From contig JBLNBQ010000035.1 in assembly GCA_050260095.1 (NCBI GenBank), forward strand, positions 1 through 44,006: 44,006 bases of DNA. The letters are read 5' to 3'. A model generated the notes under the pieces. That model was not told the DNA's origin and did no database searches. It saw nothing but the letters and a program-made list of their open reading frames with translations. Of the stretch, positions 21,712-31,808 are shown piece by piece. The stretch comes from JBLNBQ01 sp050260095 (GTDB lineage: Bacteria > Bacillota > UBA5301 > DYFA01). Position 1 is the first letter of the stretch, and each line of letters begins with the position of its first letter. A program made the translations under genes and the position numbers.

Positions 21712-22872
21712 ATGACCAGGTGGTTCGTGGTCGGTTGGCGGCCCCTTCTCCTCGCGCTCGTCGGTGCCCTTGGACTGAGCTTCGCGGCCGGGTGGTGGGC
21801 CCGGTGGAGAGTCGAGCCAGCGGGCGGCCCCCCCCAGGCCGAACTCGACCAACTCGAGGCGTCGCTCCGGCAGACGTTCTCCGACCGGGCGCGGGCTTTG
21901 ATCACCGGCGAACACGACCTCCTCCTGCCTCACTACGACACCCGGGGGTTCTCGGGAGAAGCCGCGCTCAGCCACGAACTGGTGCGGGCCGACTTCGTCC
22001 ACGGCTGGCTCACGACCCGGCGGGTCAGGGTCATCCACCTCGAATCCGACCTGCGGTTGATCGACGCCGGGGTGCGCAACGGGACCGCCTGGGCCTCCGT
22101 CTGCCAGCACCTCCGGATCCGCTACCACCACGAAGACGATCCCGGGGCCGGGGCGAGCCTGCTGGGCACCCGGACGATGCACTGGTTGGAGCTGACCCGC
22201 GACAACGGGCGCTGGCGCATCGCCCGGGACTGGTTCTGGGACCCGTTCAAGGACGCGACCAGCTTCACCAGCGTGGCTGCGCTGAACCGCGGGGCGCCGT
22301 ACGAGGTTCCGCCGCCGAAGACGACGGCAGGGGTGGTAAAGGGGCGGTTCAACCGCCAAGCGGCCCTGGCCTACGCCGACCGCTTCTGCGGCGTGCGGGC
22401 AGCGGGCGGCGACGGGCGGTACAACCCGAAGTACCTGGACTTCACCAGCCTGGGGGGCGATTGCGCCAACTTCGCGTCACAGGTGCTGAGCGACCCGGCG
22501 GCCGGCGGGATGCCCATGGACGGGGGGTGGTGGGCGCAGGGCGTCCGCGCCACCTCTTCCTGGACCTGCGCGGACTCGTTCGTCGAGTATCTCCTCTACA
22601 GCGGGCGGGGGATCCTCCTCGCCCGGGGCGACCTGGCCGAGGTGACCGCCCCCTCGGCGGAACACCCGCGAGGCGCCGTCTTCAGCCTCGAACCAGGCGA
22701 CATCATCGGCTATGAGAAGCGCGGCGTCGTACGGCACGTCTCGGTCGTCGCCGGCCGCGACAAGTCAGGCTATCCGGTGGTCGACAGCCACACCGGCGAC
22801 CGCTTCCACGTCCCCTGGGACCTGGGCTACGACAGCCGGACGAGGTACTGGCTTGTGCACGTCACGTGGTGA
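21712..22872 (+). CDS. membrane-anchored Amidase_6 cysteine hydrolase-like protein
   Basis: The 386-residue protein has an N-terminal membrane anchor (about 9-30), a middle region of unknown fold (about 40-190) with RDNGRWRIARDWFWDPF, and a C-terminal Amidase_6 domain (about 210-386). The domain begins NRQAALAYADRFC and contains LGGDCANFASQVL, in which the Cys is the likely nucleophile. The His is in VVRHVSVVAG and the polar partner in VVDSHTGDR. Relatives occur in Gram-positive secreted proteins and are presumed to act on peptide or cell-wall amide bonds. I chose the ATG at 21712 (GGAGG 8 bases upstream). Confidence 0.85.
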   Translation: MTRWFVVGWRPLLLALVGALGLSFAAGWWARWRVEPAGGPPQAELDQLEASLRQTFSDRARALITGEHDLLLPHYDTRGFSGEAALSHELVRADFVHGWLTTRRVRVIHLESDLRLIDAGVRNGTAWASVCQHLRIRYHHEDDPGAGASLLGTRTMHWLELTRDNGRWRIARDWFWDPFKDATSFTSVAALNRGAPYEVPPPKTTAGVVKGRFNRQAALAYADRFCGVRAAGGDGRYNPKYLDFTSLGGDCANFASQVLSDPAAGGMPMDGGWWAQGVRATSSWTCADSFVEYLLYSGRGILLARGDLAEVTAPSAEHPRGAVFSLEPGDIIGYEKRGVVRHVSVVAGRDKSGYPVVDSHTGDRFHVPWDLGYDSRTRYWLVHVTW

Positions 22873-23089
22873 TCAGGGCGCGCGAGAGCCCCACCCGCAC
22901 CTCGCCGTCGATCACCGCGACGGTAGCCGGCACGCCGCCCTCCTCCCGGATGGCCGCCTCCATCGCCTGCGCGGTCTCCAGGTTGTGCGGCCAGGGCATT
23001 CCCTGGCAGATGATGCTGGATTCAAGGGCGACCACCCGGCCTTCGCCCAGCGCCGCCCGCACCTCATCGGTCAACTTGTAAGCTGTCAT
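22862..23089 (-). pseudogene. psuG: N-terminal fragment of pseudouridine-5'-phosphate glycosidase
   Basis: The 75-codon reading LTDEVRAALGEGRVVALESS, IICQGMPWPHNLETAQ and VPATVAVIDGEVRVGLS is the first quarter of PsuG (normally about 300 residues). It ends after GLSRALITT exactly where the convergent amidase gene ends, so the rest, including the catalytic Lys region, is missing. Start ATG and ribosome site (GAGGTG) are still present. No downstream piece was found. Confidence 0.85.
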
Positions 23090-23107
23090 GATGAACCGCA
23101 CCTCGCT

Positions 23108-23482
23108 TCAAAGGCTGCGCGCCACCCACGTCCCAGCCAATGTGGCAGCCAATCCCACGACCAGGTTGAGCCCGAGATTCGACAACGCCACGAGCAGTTC
23201 GCCTTCCTGGACGAAACGTATGGTCTCCCAGCCGAAGGTGGAGAAGGTCGTGAGACCCCCAAGGATGCCGGTGACGAGGAAGAGCCGCAGCTCGGGCCGC
23301 ATCGGCGAGACCTCGATGGCCAGCGTCATCAGGAGACCGATCAAGAAGCACCCGGCGATGTTGACGATGGCCGTCCCCCACGGGAACTCCGTGCCGAAGG
23401 CTTTCTGCCCCCAACCGGTCACCAGATAGCGCGCGGTGGCCCCGATGGCTCCCCCCAAAGCTACCGCCAGAATCTTGTTCAG
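23108..23482 (-). CDS. crcB: fluoride channel CrcB (Fluc), CTG start
   Basis: CrcB/Fluc dimers export fluoride. The protein has four helices with GGAIGATARYLV, FPWGTAIVNIAGCFLIG, GGLTTFSTFGWE and a C-terminal helix, all normal. The frame is closed by TGA three codons before a CTG at 23482. Only that CTG (or an ATT three codons later) restores the complete first helix LNKILAVALGGAIGA and the usual length of 124 residues; the TTG at 23458 would delete its start. The CTG shares bases with the stop of the upstream DUF190 remnant (CTGA) and has AAGG about 9 bases before it. No fluoride riboswitch is visible upstream. Confidence 0.88.
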   Translation of the reverse strand: MNKILAVALGGAIGATARYLVTGWGQKAFGTEFPWGTAIVNIAGCFLIGLLMTLAIEVSPMRPELRLFLVTGILGGLTTFSTFGWETIRFVQEGELLVALSNLGLNLVVGLAATLAGTWVARSL

Positions 23483-23615
23483 CGACGTTCACCTTCCTTG
23501 GGCACGGCTCCGTTGTGCGTATACTTGATGACCTCCACGTCGTGGACGGTGATGAGGCCCTCCATCACCATCTCACCATCTTCTTCCCCACTGGGACGGC
23601 AATCCCTACCGGATG
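23479..23615 (-). pseudogene. C-terminal remnant of a DUF190 protein
   Basis: The last 30 codons read MVMEGLITVHDVEVIKYTHNG and end PKEGERR, matching the C-terminus of DUF190 proteins, which are usual partners of crcB. The upstream frame reads PVGKKMV in another register. Deleting one copy of an 8-bp tandem repeat (23566-23581) joins the two as KKMVMEGLITV. The first two thirds of the gene are absent. Its stop overlaps the crcB start, so translation of this small remainder (from ATG 23571) may still feed crcB. Confidence 0.65.
23566..23581. repeat. 8-bp tandem duplication in the DUF190 remnant
   Basis: CACCATCT occurs twice head to tail (23566-23573 and 23574-23581). It shifts the frame of the DUF190 remnant, as expected for slippage. 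Confidence 0.7.
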
Positions 23616-23689
23616 GCGCCCCGTCGCCCCTGAAATTCCCGGCGTTGGACGCAACTGCCACCTCACGTACCAGCAGTTTCGCCACGGAT

Positions 23690-24169
23690 CAGCGCTCCAC
23701 CCGTCTCACCGGGGAAACCGACCATGCCAAGTCGTACGTGCCGGGCGCCCGGCCGAGCACCTCGCTCACGTCGACCCTGGTGCTGAAGGACGGCAAGGCG
23801 TGGATGGCCCTGGGGATGCCGGGCGGCGACCAGCAGGACCAGGTCACGCTGCAGGACTTCCTCGCCGTCGTTGACTTCGGCAAGAACCCGCAGGAAGCCA
23901 CGGAACTGCCGCACGTGACCACCGCCAACATGCCCAGCCTCTTCTACCCGCACGGGCGAACCACGGGCCGCATCGGCCTGCCGGCCACCGTCCCGCCGGA
24001 GCTAGTGAAGCAGCTCGAAGCGCGTGGCCACAAGATCACCTACAGCAAGAACCGCTTCAACAGCAACTCGACCATCATCGTGATCGACCCCGTGACCGGC
24101 GTCTTCCAGGGCGCGGCCGCTCCGGCCGACAACTCCGACTCCCGGCCGCGGTACGTCATCGGGTGGTAG
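23690..24169 (+). pseudogene. C-terminal fragment of gamma-glutamyltransferase family protein
   Basis: The reading holds PGARPSTSLTSTLVLKDGKA, ALGMPGGDQQDQVTLQDFL, VDFGKNPQEATELPH and a final IVIDPVTGVFQGAAAPADNS block. This is the C-terminal 160 residues of the small subunit of the GGT family. The large subunit and the catalytic Thr are missing; upstream the frame runs into unrelated DNA. The end of the gene is intact. It cannot be an active enzyme. Confidence 0.82.
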
Positions 24170-24198
24170 ACCCCGTCGTCTCCCTTCCGCAGTCGCAG

Positions 24199-24224
24199 GC
24201 GGCCGCCGAGCAACCGGCGGCCGC
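24199..24224. terminator. 10-bp perfect hairpin before the ABC-F promoter
   Basis: GCGGCCGCCG (24199-24208) pairs exactly with CGGCGGCCGC (24215-24224) around a 6-base loop, 30 bases after the GGT fragment and 5 bases before the next -35 box. It is terminator-like but lacks a T-run. Confidence 0.5.
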
Positions 24225-24229
24225 ATCCG

Positions 24230-24258
24230 TTGACACGCTCTCCCCCCTTCCTTACAAT
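24230..24258 (+). promoter_or_regulatory. consensus sigma-A promoter of the ABC-F gene
   Basis: TTGACA (24230-24235), a 17-bp spacer and TACAAT (24253-24258) form an almost perfect vegetative promoter. The leader to the GTG at 24291 is only about 25 bases, too short for an attenuator. Confidence 0.88.
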
Positions 24259-24290
24259 GAATCTGTCCGCGGGACGGAGGGCTGCACGAA

Positions 24291-26276
24291 GTGGCGCTGC
24301 TACAGGTAAAGGGCTTGACGAAATACTGGGGGGCCGACCTGCTCTTCGGCGGAGTCGACCTGCTGGTGAACGAGGGTGAGAAGGTGGGGCTGGTCGGGCG
24401 CAACGGCACCGGCAAGACCACCCTCCTGCGCCTGCTCACCAGACGGCTCGAACCCGATGGGGGCAGCGTCTACCTCGCGCCGGGCTGCCGCGTCGGCTAC
24501 CTCACGCAGGACCCGGAGTTCACGCCCGGCCTCACGGTGCTGGAAGAGGCGGAGTCGGTCTTCGCCGGCCTGCTCGCGCTCGAGCGGGACCTGCGCGCCC
24601 TGGAAGCCCGCATGGCATCCACCGCCTCCGAAGAGGCCCTCGCCGCCCTGATGGACCAGTACGCCCGGGCCACCGCCCGCTTCGAGACCTCCGGCGGCTA
24701 CGAACTCTCCGCCAAGGTCAAGGCGGTCCTCTTCGGCCTCGGCTTCACCGCCGCCGACCTCACCAAGCCGGCCGCTGTGCTCTCGGGCGGGCAGAAGGTG
24801 CGCCTCGGCCTGGCGAAGCTCCTCCTCGACGAGCCGGGGCTGCTCCTGCTCGACGAGCCCACCAACCACCTCGACCTCGCCGCGACCGAGTGGCTGGAGG
24901 GGTACCTTAAGAGCCTGGACTCGGCGGCGCTCGTCATCTCGCACGACCGCTACTTCCTCGACCGGGTCACCACCAAGACGCTCGAGTTGGAGGACGGGCG
25001 GGGCGAACTCTATCCCGGCAACTTCAGCTGGAGCCGGGAGGAGAAGCTGCGCCGTCTCGCGGCCGCGCTGGAAGCCTACGAACGGCGGCAGAAGGAGATG
25101 GCGAAGCTCCGGGAATTCTACGAGAAGTGGCGCTCCACACCCACCCACAAGAACCAGGCCATGAGCCGCAAGAAACAGCTGGATAAGCTGGCCGCCAGCG
25201 CGCCGGACAAGCCGAAGACGCGCCACAAGGCGATGAAGCTCCGGTTCGACCTCGACCGCGCCTCGGGCAACGACGTGCTGCAGCTCCAAGAGGTCGCCTT
25301 CCACTACCCCGGCGCCCCGGCGCCGGTCTTCGCCGGCGTCACGGCGTCGGTCAAGAAGGGCGACCGGGTGGCGCTGGTCGGTCCCAACGGGGCCGGCAAG
25401 ACCACGCTCCTCAAGGTACTGGCGGGGCTGCATGAGCCGTCCGCCGGAAGCCTGCGGTGGGGCGCGGGGGTGGAACTCGGCTATTTCAGCCAGGACCTCG
25501 ACGAACTGGACTACTCCCATACCTGCCTGGAAGAGATATACGACCTCCCCGGCTTCACCATCGAGGACGCCCGCTCGCTCCTGGGCCGCTTCCTCTTCTC
25601 CGGCGAGGACGCGGAGAAGCCGATCGCCAAGTGCTCCGGCGGCGAACGGAACCGCCTGGTCCTGGCCAAACTCACCGTCTCCGGCGCCAACGTGCTGCTC
25701 CTCGACGAGCCCACCAACCACCTCGACCTCGAGTCGAAAGGGGTGCTCGAGGAGGCGCTCCTGGCGTACCCGGGGACCATCATCTTCGTCTCGCACGACC
25801 GGTTCTTCATCGACCGCATCGCCACCAAGGTGTGGGAGTTCGGCCCGGCGACGGGCCCGGCCCAGCCCGGCGCGGCGTGCGCCGTCACGGCCTACCCCGG
25901 CAACTACACGGCCTACAAGGCCGAAAAGGAACGCCTGGCGCTCCTTAAGTCTCTCGCCCCGCAAGCCGCGGCCCCTGCCCCCGCCGGCCGGGCCGCCGCT
26001 GCCCCACCTCCTGCCAAGCCCTCCGTCCAGGCCAGGGAGGAGGCGCGCCAGGCGGAACGGGGCCGCAAGAAGGAGGAGCGGGCCGCCGCCGAGCAGTTGC
26101 GCCGCGTCGAGGAGACCATCCAACGGCTGGAGGAACGGAAGAGCGAACTCGAGTCCCTCCTCGGCGACCCGGAACTGTACCGGTCCGAAAACGGCCACCA
26201 GTTGGGGCAGGAATACAGCGCCCTGCTGGCGGACCTCGAGCGGCTGTACGCGGAGTGGGAACTGCTGGTCGGCTGA
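24291..26276 (+). CDS. ABC-F family ATPase (Uup/YdiF-like)
   Basis: The 661-residue soluble protein has two ATPase domains. Their Walker A motifs are GRNGTGKTT and GPNGAGKTT, signatures LSGGQKVRLGLAKLLL and CSGGERNRLVLAKL, and Walker B LLLLDEPTNHLDL twice. They are joined by the P-site-tRNA-interaction-type linker (about 245-325) and followed by an Ala/Pro linker and a C-terminal coiled coil (RRVEETIQRLEERKSELESL region). ABC-F proteins act on the ribosome rather than in membranes. The coiled-coil tail fits Uup-like members. The start is GTG with GGAGGG about 10 bases upstream. It appears to be a single-gene transcript. Confidence 0.95.
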   Translation: MALLQVKGLTKYWGADLLFGGVDLLVNEGEKVGLVGRNGTGKTTLLRLLTRRLEPDGGSVYLAPGCRVGYLTQDPEFTPGLTVLEEAESVFAGLLALERDLRALEARMASTASEEALAALMDQYARATARFETSGGYELSAKVKAVLFGLGFTAADLTKPAAVLSGGQKVRLGLAKLLLDEPGLLLLDEPTNHLDLAATEWLEGYLKSLDSAALVISHDRYFLDRVTTKTLELEDGRGELYPGNFSWSREEKLRRLAAALEAYERRQKEMAKLREFYEKWRSTPTHKNQAMSRKKQLDKLAASAPDKPKTRHKAMKLRFDLDRASGNDVLQLQEVAFHYPGAPAPVFAGVTASVKKGDRVALVGPNGAGKTTLLKVLAGLHEPSAGSLRWGAGVELGYFSQDLDELDYSHTCLEEIYDLPGFTIEDARSLLGRFLFSGEDAEKPIAKCSGGERNRLVLAKLTVSGANVLLLDEPTNHLDLESKGVLEEALLAYPGTIIFVSHDRFFIDRIATKVWEFGPATGPAQPGAACAVTAYPGNYTAYKAEKERLALLKSLAPQAAAPAPAGRAAAAPPPAKPSVQAREEARQAERGRKKEERAAAEQLRRVEETIQRLEERKSELESLLGDPELYRSENGHQLGQEYSALLADLERLYAEWELLVG

Positions 26277-26323
26277 GCCTCGGCCAACCCTCACCCAGAG
26301 CGCCTCTCGCCATACATAAGTTC

Positions 26324-26353
26324 TTCTTATTCATAACCAGATTATCAGATTAT
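26324..26353 (+). promoter_or_regulatory. A+T-rich promoter region of hppA
   Basis: The stretch 26311-26356 is strikingly A+T-rich. TTCTTA (26324-26329) and GATTAT (26348-26353) lie 18 bp apart. The -10 region is doubled: CAGATTAT occurs twice in tandem (26338-26353). This is the best promoter candidate for hppA, implying a leader of about 190 bases. Confidence 0.4.
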
Positions 26354-26442
26354 TACGACATGTCGCCGCATATGGCCGATTCTGGGCCGCGTGCCCGATG
26401 GACCTGCTTTGTCTCCGTCGCGCCTCGCCGGTCGCTCCCCCG

Positions 26443-26470
26443 CTCCTCCGCGTTCCGCCAGACGGAGGAG
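26443..26470 (+). other. hairpin in the hppA leader
   Basis: CTCCTCCG (26443-26450) pairs perfectly with CGGAGGAG (26463-26470), with a 12-base loop. It lies in the 277-base gap between the ABC-F gene and hppA. No known riboswitch was recognised; the rest of this gap holds nothing I can support. Confidence 0.35.
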
Positions 26471-26553
26471 GGCCCGGTTGCCCGCCGCCTCCCCCCGGCT
26501 TTACACTCAAGGCGACGGGCCGTCACAGAACCAGTGGAAGGACGTGGGTAGCG

Positions 26554-28656
<2,103 letters not shown>

Positions 28657-28680
28657 CCCCAGGCTCACTCACCCCCAGCG

Positions 28681-28720
28681 CGAAGGGCGGAGCCTCCTTC
28701 CCGGGAAGCTCCGCCCTTCG
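28681..28720. terminator. 13-bp perfect hairpin between hppA and the LysM gene
   Basis: CGAAGGGCGGAGC (28681-28693) pairs exactly with GCTCCGCCCTTCG (28708-28720); the loop itself contains the palindrome TTCCCGGGAA. It lies between two convergent genes and probably ends both transcripts, though no long T-run follows. Confidence 0.7.
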
Positions 28721-28755
28721 TTCGACTCTATCCGCTCACTCTCTCCGCCCGGCCT

Positions 28756-29883
28756 CTACTTGGCCAGGCTCTCTTCGTAGTCGTACGCCATCCGGCTGAT
28801 CTGGGCGATGTACTTGAACCCGGCGTCGGAGTCGGCCTGGTTCTTCGACATCACCACGAGCAGGTACGGCCGGGAGGCGTAGACCACGCCCACGTCGTTC
28901 GAGACGCCGGTCACGTCGCCTTCCTTGTGCGCCACAGTCACTGAGGCTGGCAGCTGGCCGTTGAGGCCGGCGTTCCAGATGGTGTGCTCCAGATCGTACA
29001 GGAGCTTGGCACCGTACTGCGACTTTTCGGCGAAGGCGAGCACCGCCTTGATGTAGGTGGCCAGGTCCTTCGCGGTCGTGATGTTGCTCCCATCAGGGTA
29101 GACCGTCTGCCCGCCCAGGCTCTTCATGAAGGCGGCGACGCTGTCTTTGCCCAGGTAGCGCAGGAGCATCCGGTGAGCGATGTTGTCGCTCTGGGTTATG
29201 GCCAGATTCGCCAGCGTGCCCAGCGGGATCTGGTCGCCCGGCTTGATGTAGAACTGGAGGCTCCCCGCGCCATCCTGGTAGTCGGCGTCCTGATAGGCGA
29301 CCGTGTCCTTCAGGTTGACCTTGCCCTGGTCCGCGAGGGTGTAGAGGTAAAGCACCGTCGGCACCTTGGTGCTGCTCGCCCCGACCATCCAGTCGTTCTC
29401 GCCGATCCCGAACGAAGCCCCGCTCTTCAGGTCCTGGAAGTAGACCTTGTAGGTCGCGGGCTGGGCGTTCACGTAGTCCTGCACCTGCTTCTGCAGCGCG
29501 CTGAAGTCAGGCTGGTCGGATGTCGGCGGCGCGGGCGACCCCGGCGCCGGGATGGTCAACACCTGTCCAACGCGGATCACGTCGGTGGTCAGGTGGTTGG
29601 CCGCCTTGAGGGCTTCCACGGAAACCGAGTTGGCCTGCGCGATCCGCCAGAGCGTGTCGCCCGCGCGGACCGTGTACGGACCGCTGTTCGGAACCGTCAG
29701 CTTCTGCCCGGTCATGATCTTGTCGCTGTTCAGCTTGTTGGCGGTCTTCAGATCCGCCACCGAGACCCCGAACGACTGGCCGATCCGCCAGAGCGAATCT
29801 CCCGGCTGCACGGTGTAGACCAGCGCCAAGACGCCGATGGACAACCCCAGCACCAGGAGAATGGCTGCGGTAACGCGTCGCAC
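28756..29883 (-). CDS. LysM-anchored class A beta-lactamase-like serine hydrolase
   Basis: The 375-residue protein has an N-terminal anchor or signal (5-23), two LysM peptidoglycan-binding repeats (about 23-66 and 70-113, each with the DSLWRI/DTLWRI block), a Pro linker, and a serine hydrolase domain. The domain has S170-x-x-K173 (SSTK) and S232-D233-N234, but the usual KTG is K320-E321-G322. A Glu166-type loop is not evident, so it may be a cell-wall peptidase or non-hydrolysing relative rather than a true beta-lactamase. I chose GTG at 29883, with GGAGGTG 9 bases upstream. It acts outside the membrane at the wall. Confidence 0.88.
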   Translation of the reverse strand: MRRVTAAILLVLGLSIGVLALVYTVQPGDSLWRIGQSFGVSVADLKTANKLNSDKIMTGQKLTVPNSGPYTVRAGDTLWRIAQANSVSVEALKAANHLTTDVIRVGQVLTIPAPGSPAPPTSDQPDFSALQKQVQDYVNAQPATYKVYFQDLKSGASFGIGENDWMVGASSTKVPTVLYLYTLADQGKVNLKDTVAYQDADYQDGAGSLQFYIKPGDQIPLGTLANLAITQSDNIAHRMLLRYLGKDSVAAFMKSLGGQTVYPDGSNITTAKDLATYIKAVLAFAEKSQYGAKLLYDLEHTIWNAGLNGQLPASVTVAHKEGDVTGVSNDVGVVYASRPYLLVVMSKNQADSDAGFKYIAQISRMAYDYEESLAK

Positions 29884-30007
29884 TATCTCCCCCACCTCCA
29901 AGCGATTCGGTTCAGCATGGTTGCCATTCTAACAACCGCTTCTGAACGAGTGCTGAAGGTGGGGCCTGCCGGTTTGCGGGACGAATGTCAAGGATTGACG
30001 CGCCTGG

Positions 30008-30943
30008 TCATGGCTGGCCGAGCTGCTCCATCTGGATTCCGGGGACAAGCGCGGCGACTTCGCCGCGTGAGCACCCCGCGGGAAGCCAGCTCGCGGCGTT
30101 GGCCGCCCCCGCCGCTACGCCCCACCGCAGCCAGTCCGGGGCCGGGAGACCGGCCTGCATCGCCCAGACCACGGCACCCACCATGGCATCCCCGGAACCC
30201 ACCGGGCTGGCCACGCGCACCTCGGGAGAGGCGGCGAACCAGGCGCCGGCGGCCGTCCCGAGAACCGCCCCCGCTGCTCCGAGCGACACCAAGGCCACGG
30301 CGGCGCTCTTCCGGAGCTGCCGCACGACTCCCTCCGCCTCCACCGGCCCCCGAACCTCCACGCCCGTGGCCTGCGCGGCCTCCGCCTGGTTCATTTTGAC
30401 CAGATACGGCCCGGCCGCCAAGCTCCGCGCCAGAGCGGCGTCGCGGGTGTCGACGACAGTCTTGATATCCTGAGCGGCGGCCCAGGCGATCAGGGCGGCG
30501 TAGGCCTCTTCCCCGGCGGGGCTGGGCGCACTCCCGGAGAGAACCAGCACGTCTCCGGGGCGGAGCAACGCGCACACCTCCTTCTCGATCCGCCGGGCGT
30601 CTGCGGGGGTGAGGCGCGGTCCCGGCTCGAAGAGGCGCGTGGCCCGGTTTAAGGCGCGCTCGGCGATGGTGTACGCCGTGCGCGTCTCCCCGGCGACCTC
30701 AACCCGGCGGTGGCGGATCCCCTCCGAATCCAGCAGTTCCGCAACGCGCGCCCCGGTGCTGCCGGCGCAGACCCAGACCGCCAGCGGCTCCTCGCCCAGC
30801 GCCCGCGCCATGCGGGCCACGTTGATCCCTTTGCCGGCGGCCGCCACGACTGCGACCCGCACGTCAAGCTCTTGCCCCGGGATGAGCCGGTCGAGCTCAA
30901 GCACCTTATCCAGGCAGGGGTTGAGCGTAAGCGTGACGATCAT
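30008..30943 (-). CDS. PfkB-type 1-phosphofructokinase/tagatose-6-P kinase-like enzyme
   Basis: The 311-residue protein begins MIVTLTLNPCLDKV, carries AAAGKGINVARMARALG (sugar-binding glycines) and ends with the catalytic SPVGSGDAMVGAVVWA, in which Asp is the base. This pattern belongs to the FruK/LacC branch, which phosphorylates a ketohexose monophosphate to the bisphosphate. The ATG overlaps the aldolase stop (ATGA). Together with the aldolase and FGGY kinase upstream it likely does the second phosphorylation of the pathway. Whether it works on a 1-phosphate or a 6-phosphate cannot be told. Confidence 0.9.
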   Translation of the reverse strand: MIVTLTLNPCLDKVLELDRLIPGQELDVRVAVVAAAGKGINVARMARALGEEPLAVWVCAGSTGARVAELLDSEGIRHRRVEVAGETRTAYTIAERALNRATRLFEPGPRLTPADARRIEKEVCALLRPGDVLVLSGSAPSPAGEEAYAALIAWAAAQDIKTVVDTRDAALARSLAAGPYLVKMNQAEAAQATGVEVRGPVEAEGVVRQLRKSAAVALVSLGAAGAVLGTAAGAWFAASPEVRVASPVGSGDAMVGAVVWAMQAGLPAPDWLRWGVAAGAANAASWLPAGCSRGEVAALVPGIQMEQLGQP

Positions 30944-31806
30944 GCGGTCGCCCCGGCCCGCCCCGCGCTGCCGAGGACCTCATACACGTGGGAGGCCTCC
31001 GCCTCGACGGTCGCTTCCACCTCGCGCAGGAGGTCGGGCAGGTGCAGAAGCTGTGGCTGGCGCTGAAAAACGCTCCTCGCCGTGCGGGCGGCATTCGCCG
31101 CCATCCCGGTGTAGTAGTTGATCTTGGCCGCCCCGTGGCTCACCAGCGCCCGGAAGTCGGCGTCGGAGAGACCGGAGCCGCCATGGATGGCGAGCGGCAC
31201 CGGCACCTCGCCGCGCAGGCGCGCCAGGAGCGCGAAGTCGAGGTGGACCTCCTCGTCGTAGAAGCCGTGTTTGGTGCCGACCGAGACCGCCAGGCAATCC
31301 ACGCCGGTCGACTCGACGAACTCCCGGGCCTGCTCAGGGTCGGTCAGGCGCCGGTCGGACAGGGCTCCGGCGGCTCCCCCCTCGTGACCGGCCACGTGGC
31401 CGAGCTCGCCCTCGACCGACACACCGGCGGGCCGCGCCAGGGCGACGACCTCCCGGGTGCGCGCGACATTCTCTTCGTAGGAGAGGCGCGACCCGTCGAA
31501 CATCACCGCGGTGAACCCCGCCGCGATCGCCCGGGCGGCCGACTCCCGCGAGGCGCCGTGGTCGAGCATCAGGCAGACCGGAACCCGGGCGCGCCGGCAG
31601 ACGTGCACCAGGTAGGGCGCCATCTCCTCCAGGTCGACGTAGGTGAAGTGGACCTCGGCCACCATGAGGATCACCGGTGAACCGGCCTTCTCGGCCGCCC
31701 GGAGGATGGGGCGCGCGTAAAGGGCGTTCACGTCGTTGAAGGCGGCGACGGCGTACCCTTCGGTCGTCGCCCCGGCCAGGATCTCTCTCAGCGTGACCAG
31801 CGGCAT
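30940..31806 (-). CDS. class II ketose-bisphosphate aldolase
   Basis: The 288-residue zinc aldolase reads MPLVTLREIL at its start and shows the metal and substrate blocks MLDHGASRE, VEGELGHVAGHEGG, AVSVGTKHGFY, LAIHGGSGLSD and KINYYTGM. It belongs to the fructose/tagatose-bisphosphate group and should split a ketohexose bisphosphate into dihydroxyacetone phosphate and an aldehyde. I prefer the third-codon ATG at 31806 (GGAGG 7 bases upstream) to the one at 31812. It is translationally linked to the kinases on both sides. Confidence 0.92.
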   Translation of the reverse strand: MPLVTLREILAGATTEGYAVAAFNDVNALYARPILRAAEKAGSPVILMVAEVHFTYVDLEEMAPYLVHVCRRARVPVCLMLDHGASRESAARAIAAGFTAVMFDGSRLSYEENVARTREVVALARPAGVSVEGELGHVAGHEGGAAGALSDRRLTDPEQAREFVESTGVDCLAVSVGTKHGFYDEEVHLDFALLARLRGEVPVPLAIHGGSGLSDADFRALVSHGAAKINYYTGMAANAARTARSVFQRQPQLLHLPDLLREVEATVEAEASHVYEVLGSAGRAGATA

Positions 31807-31808
31807 GA

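Noticed and set aside
23483..23700. Fluoride riboswitch upstream of crcB
   Set aside because: I looked for the conserved crcB-motif segments on the minus strand and found none; the region is the DUF190 remnant instead.
22712..24169. A 485-residue plus-strand protein ending in the GGT fragment
   Set aside because: Only the last about 160 residues show homology; the front is a shadow of the amidase, psuG and crcB regions.
24300..26294. Long minus-strand open reading across the ABC-F gene
   Set aside because: Shadow of the ABC-F gene for the same reason; the plus-strand protein has all expected motifs, a promoter and a ribosome site.
29910..29957. Nested inverted repeats upstream of the LysM gene as a terminator
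   Set aside because: Arms are short (5-7 bp) with bulges and a long loop, and no T-run follows; they could be chance.
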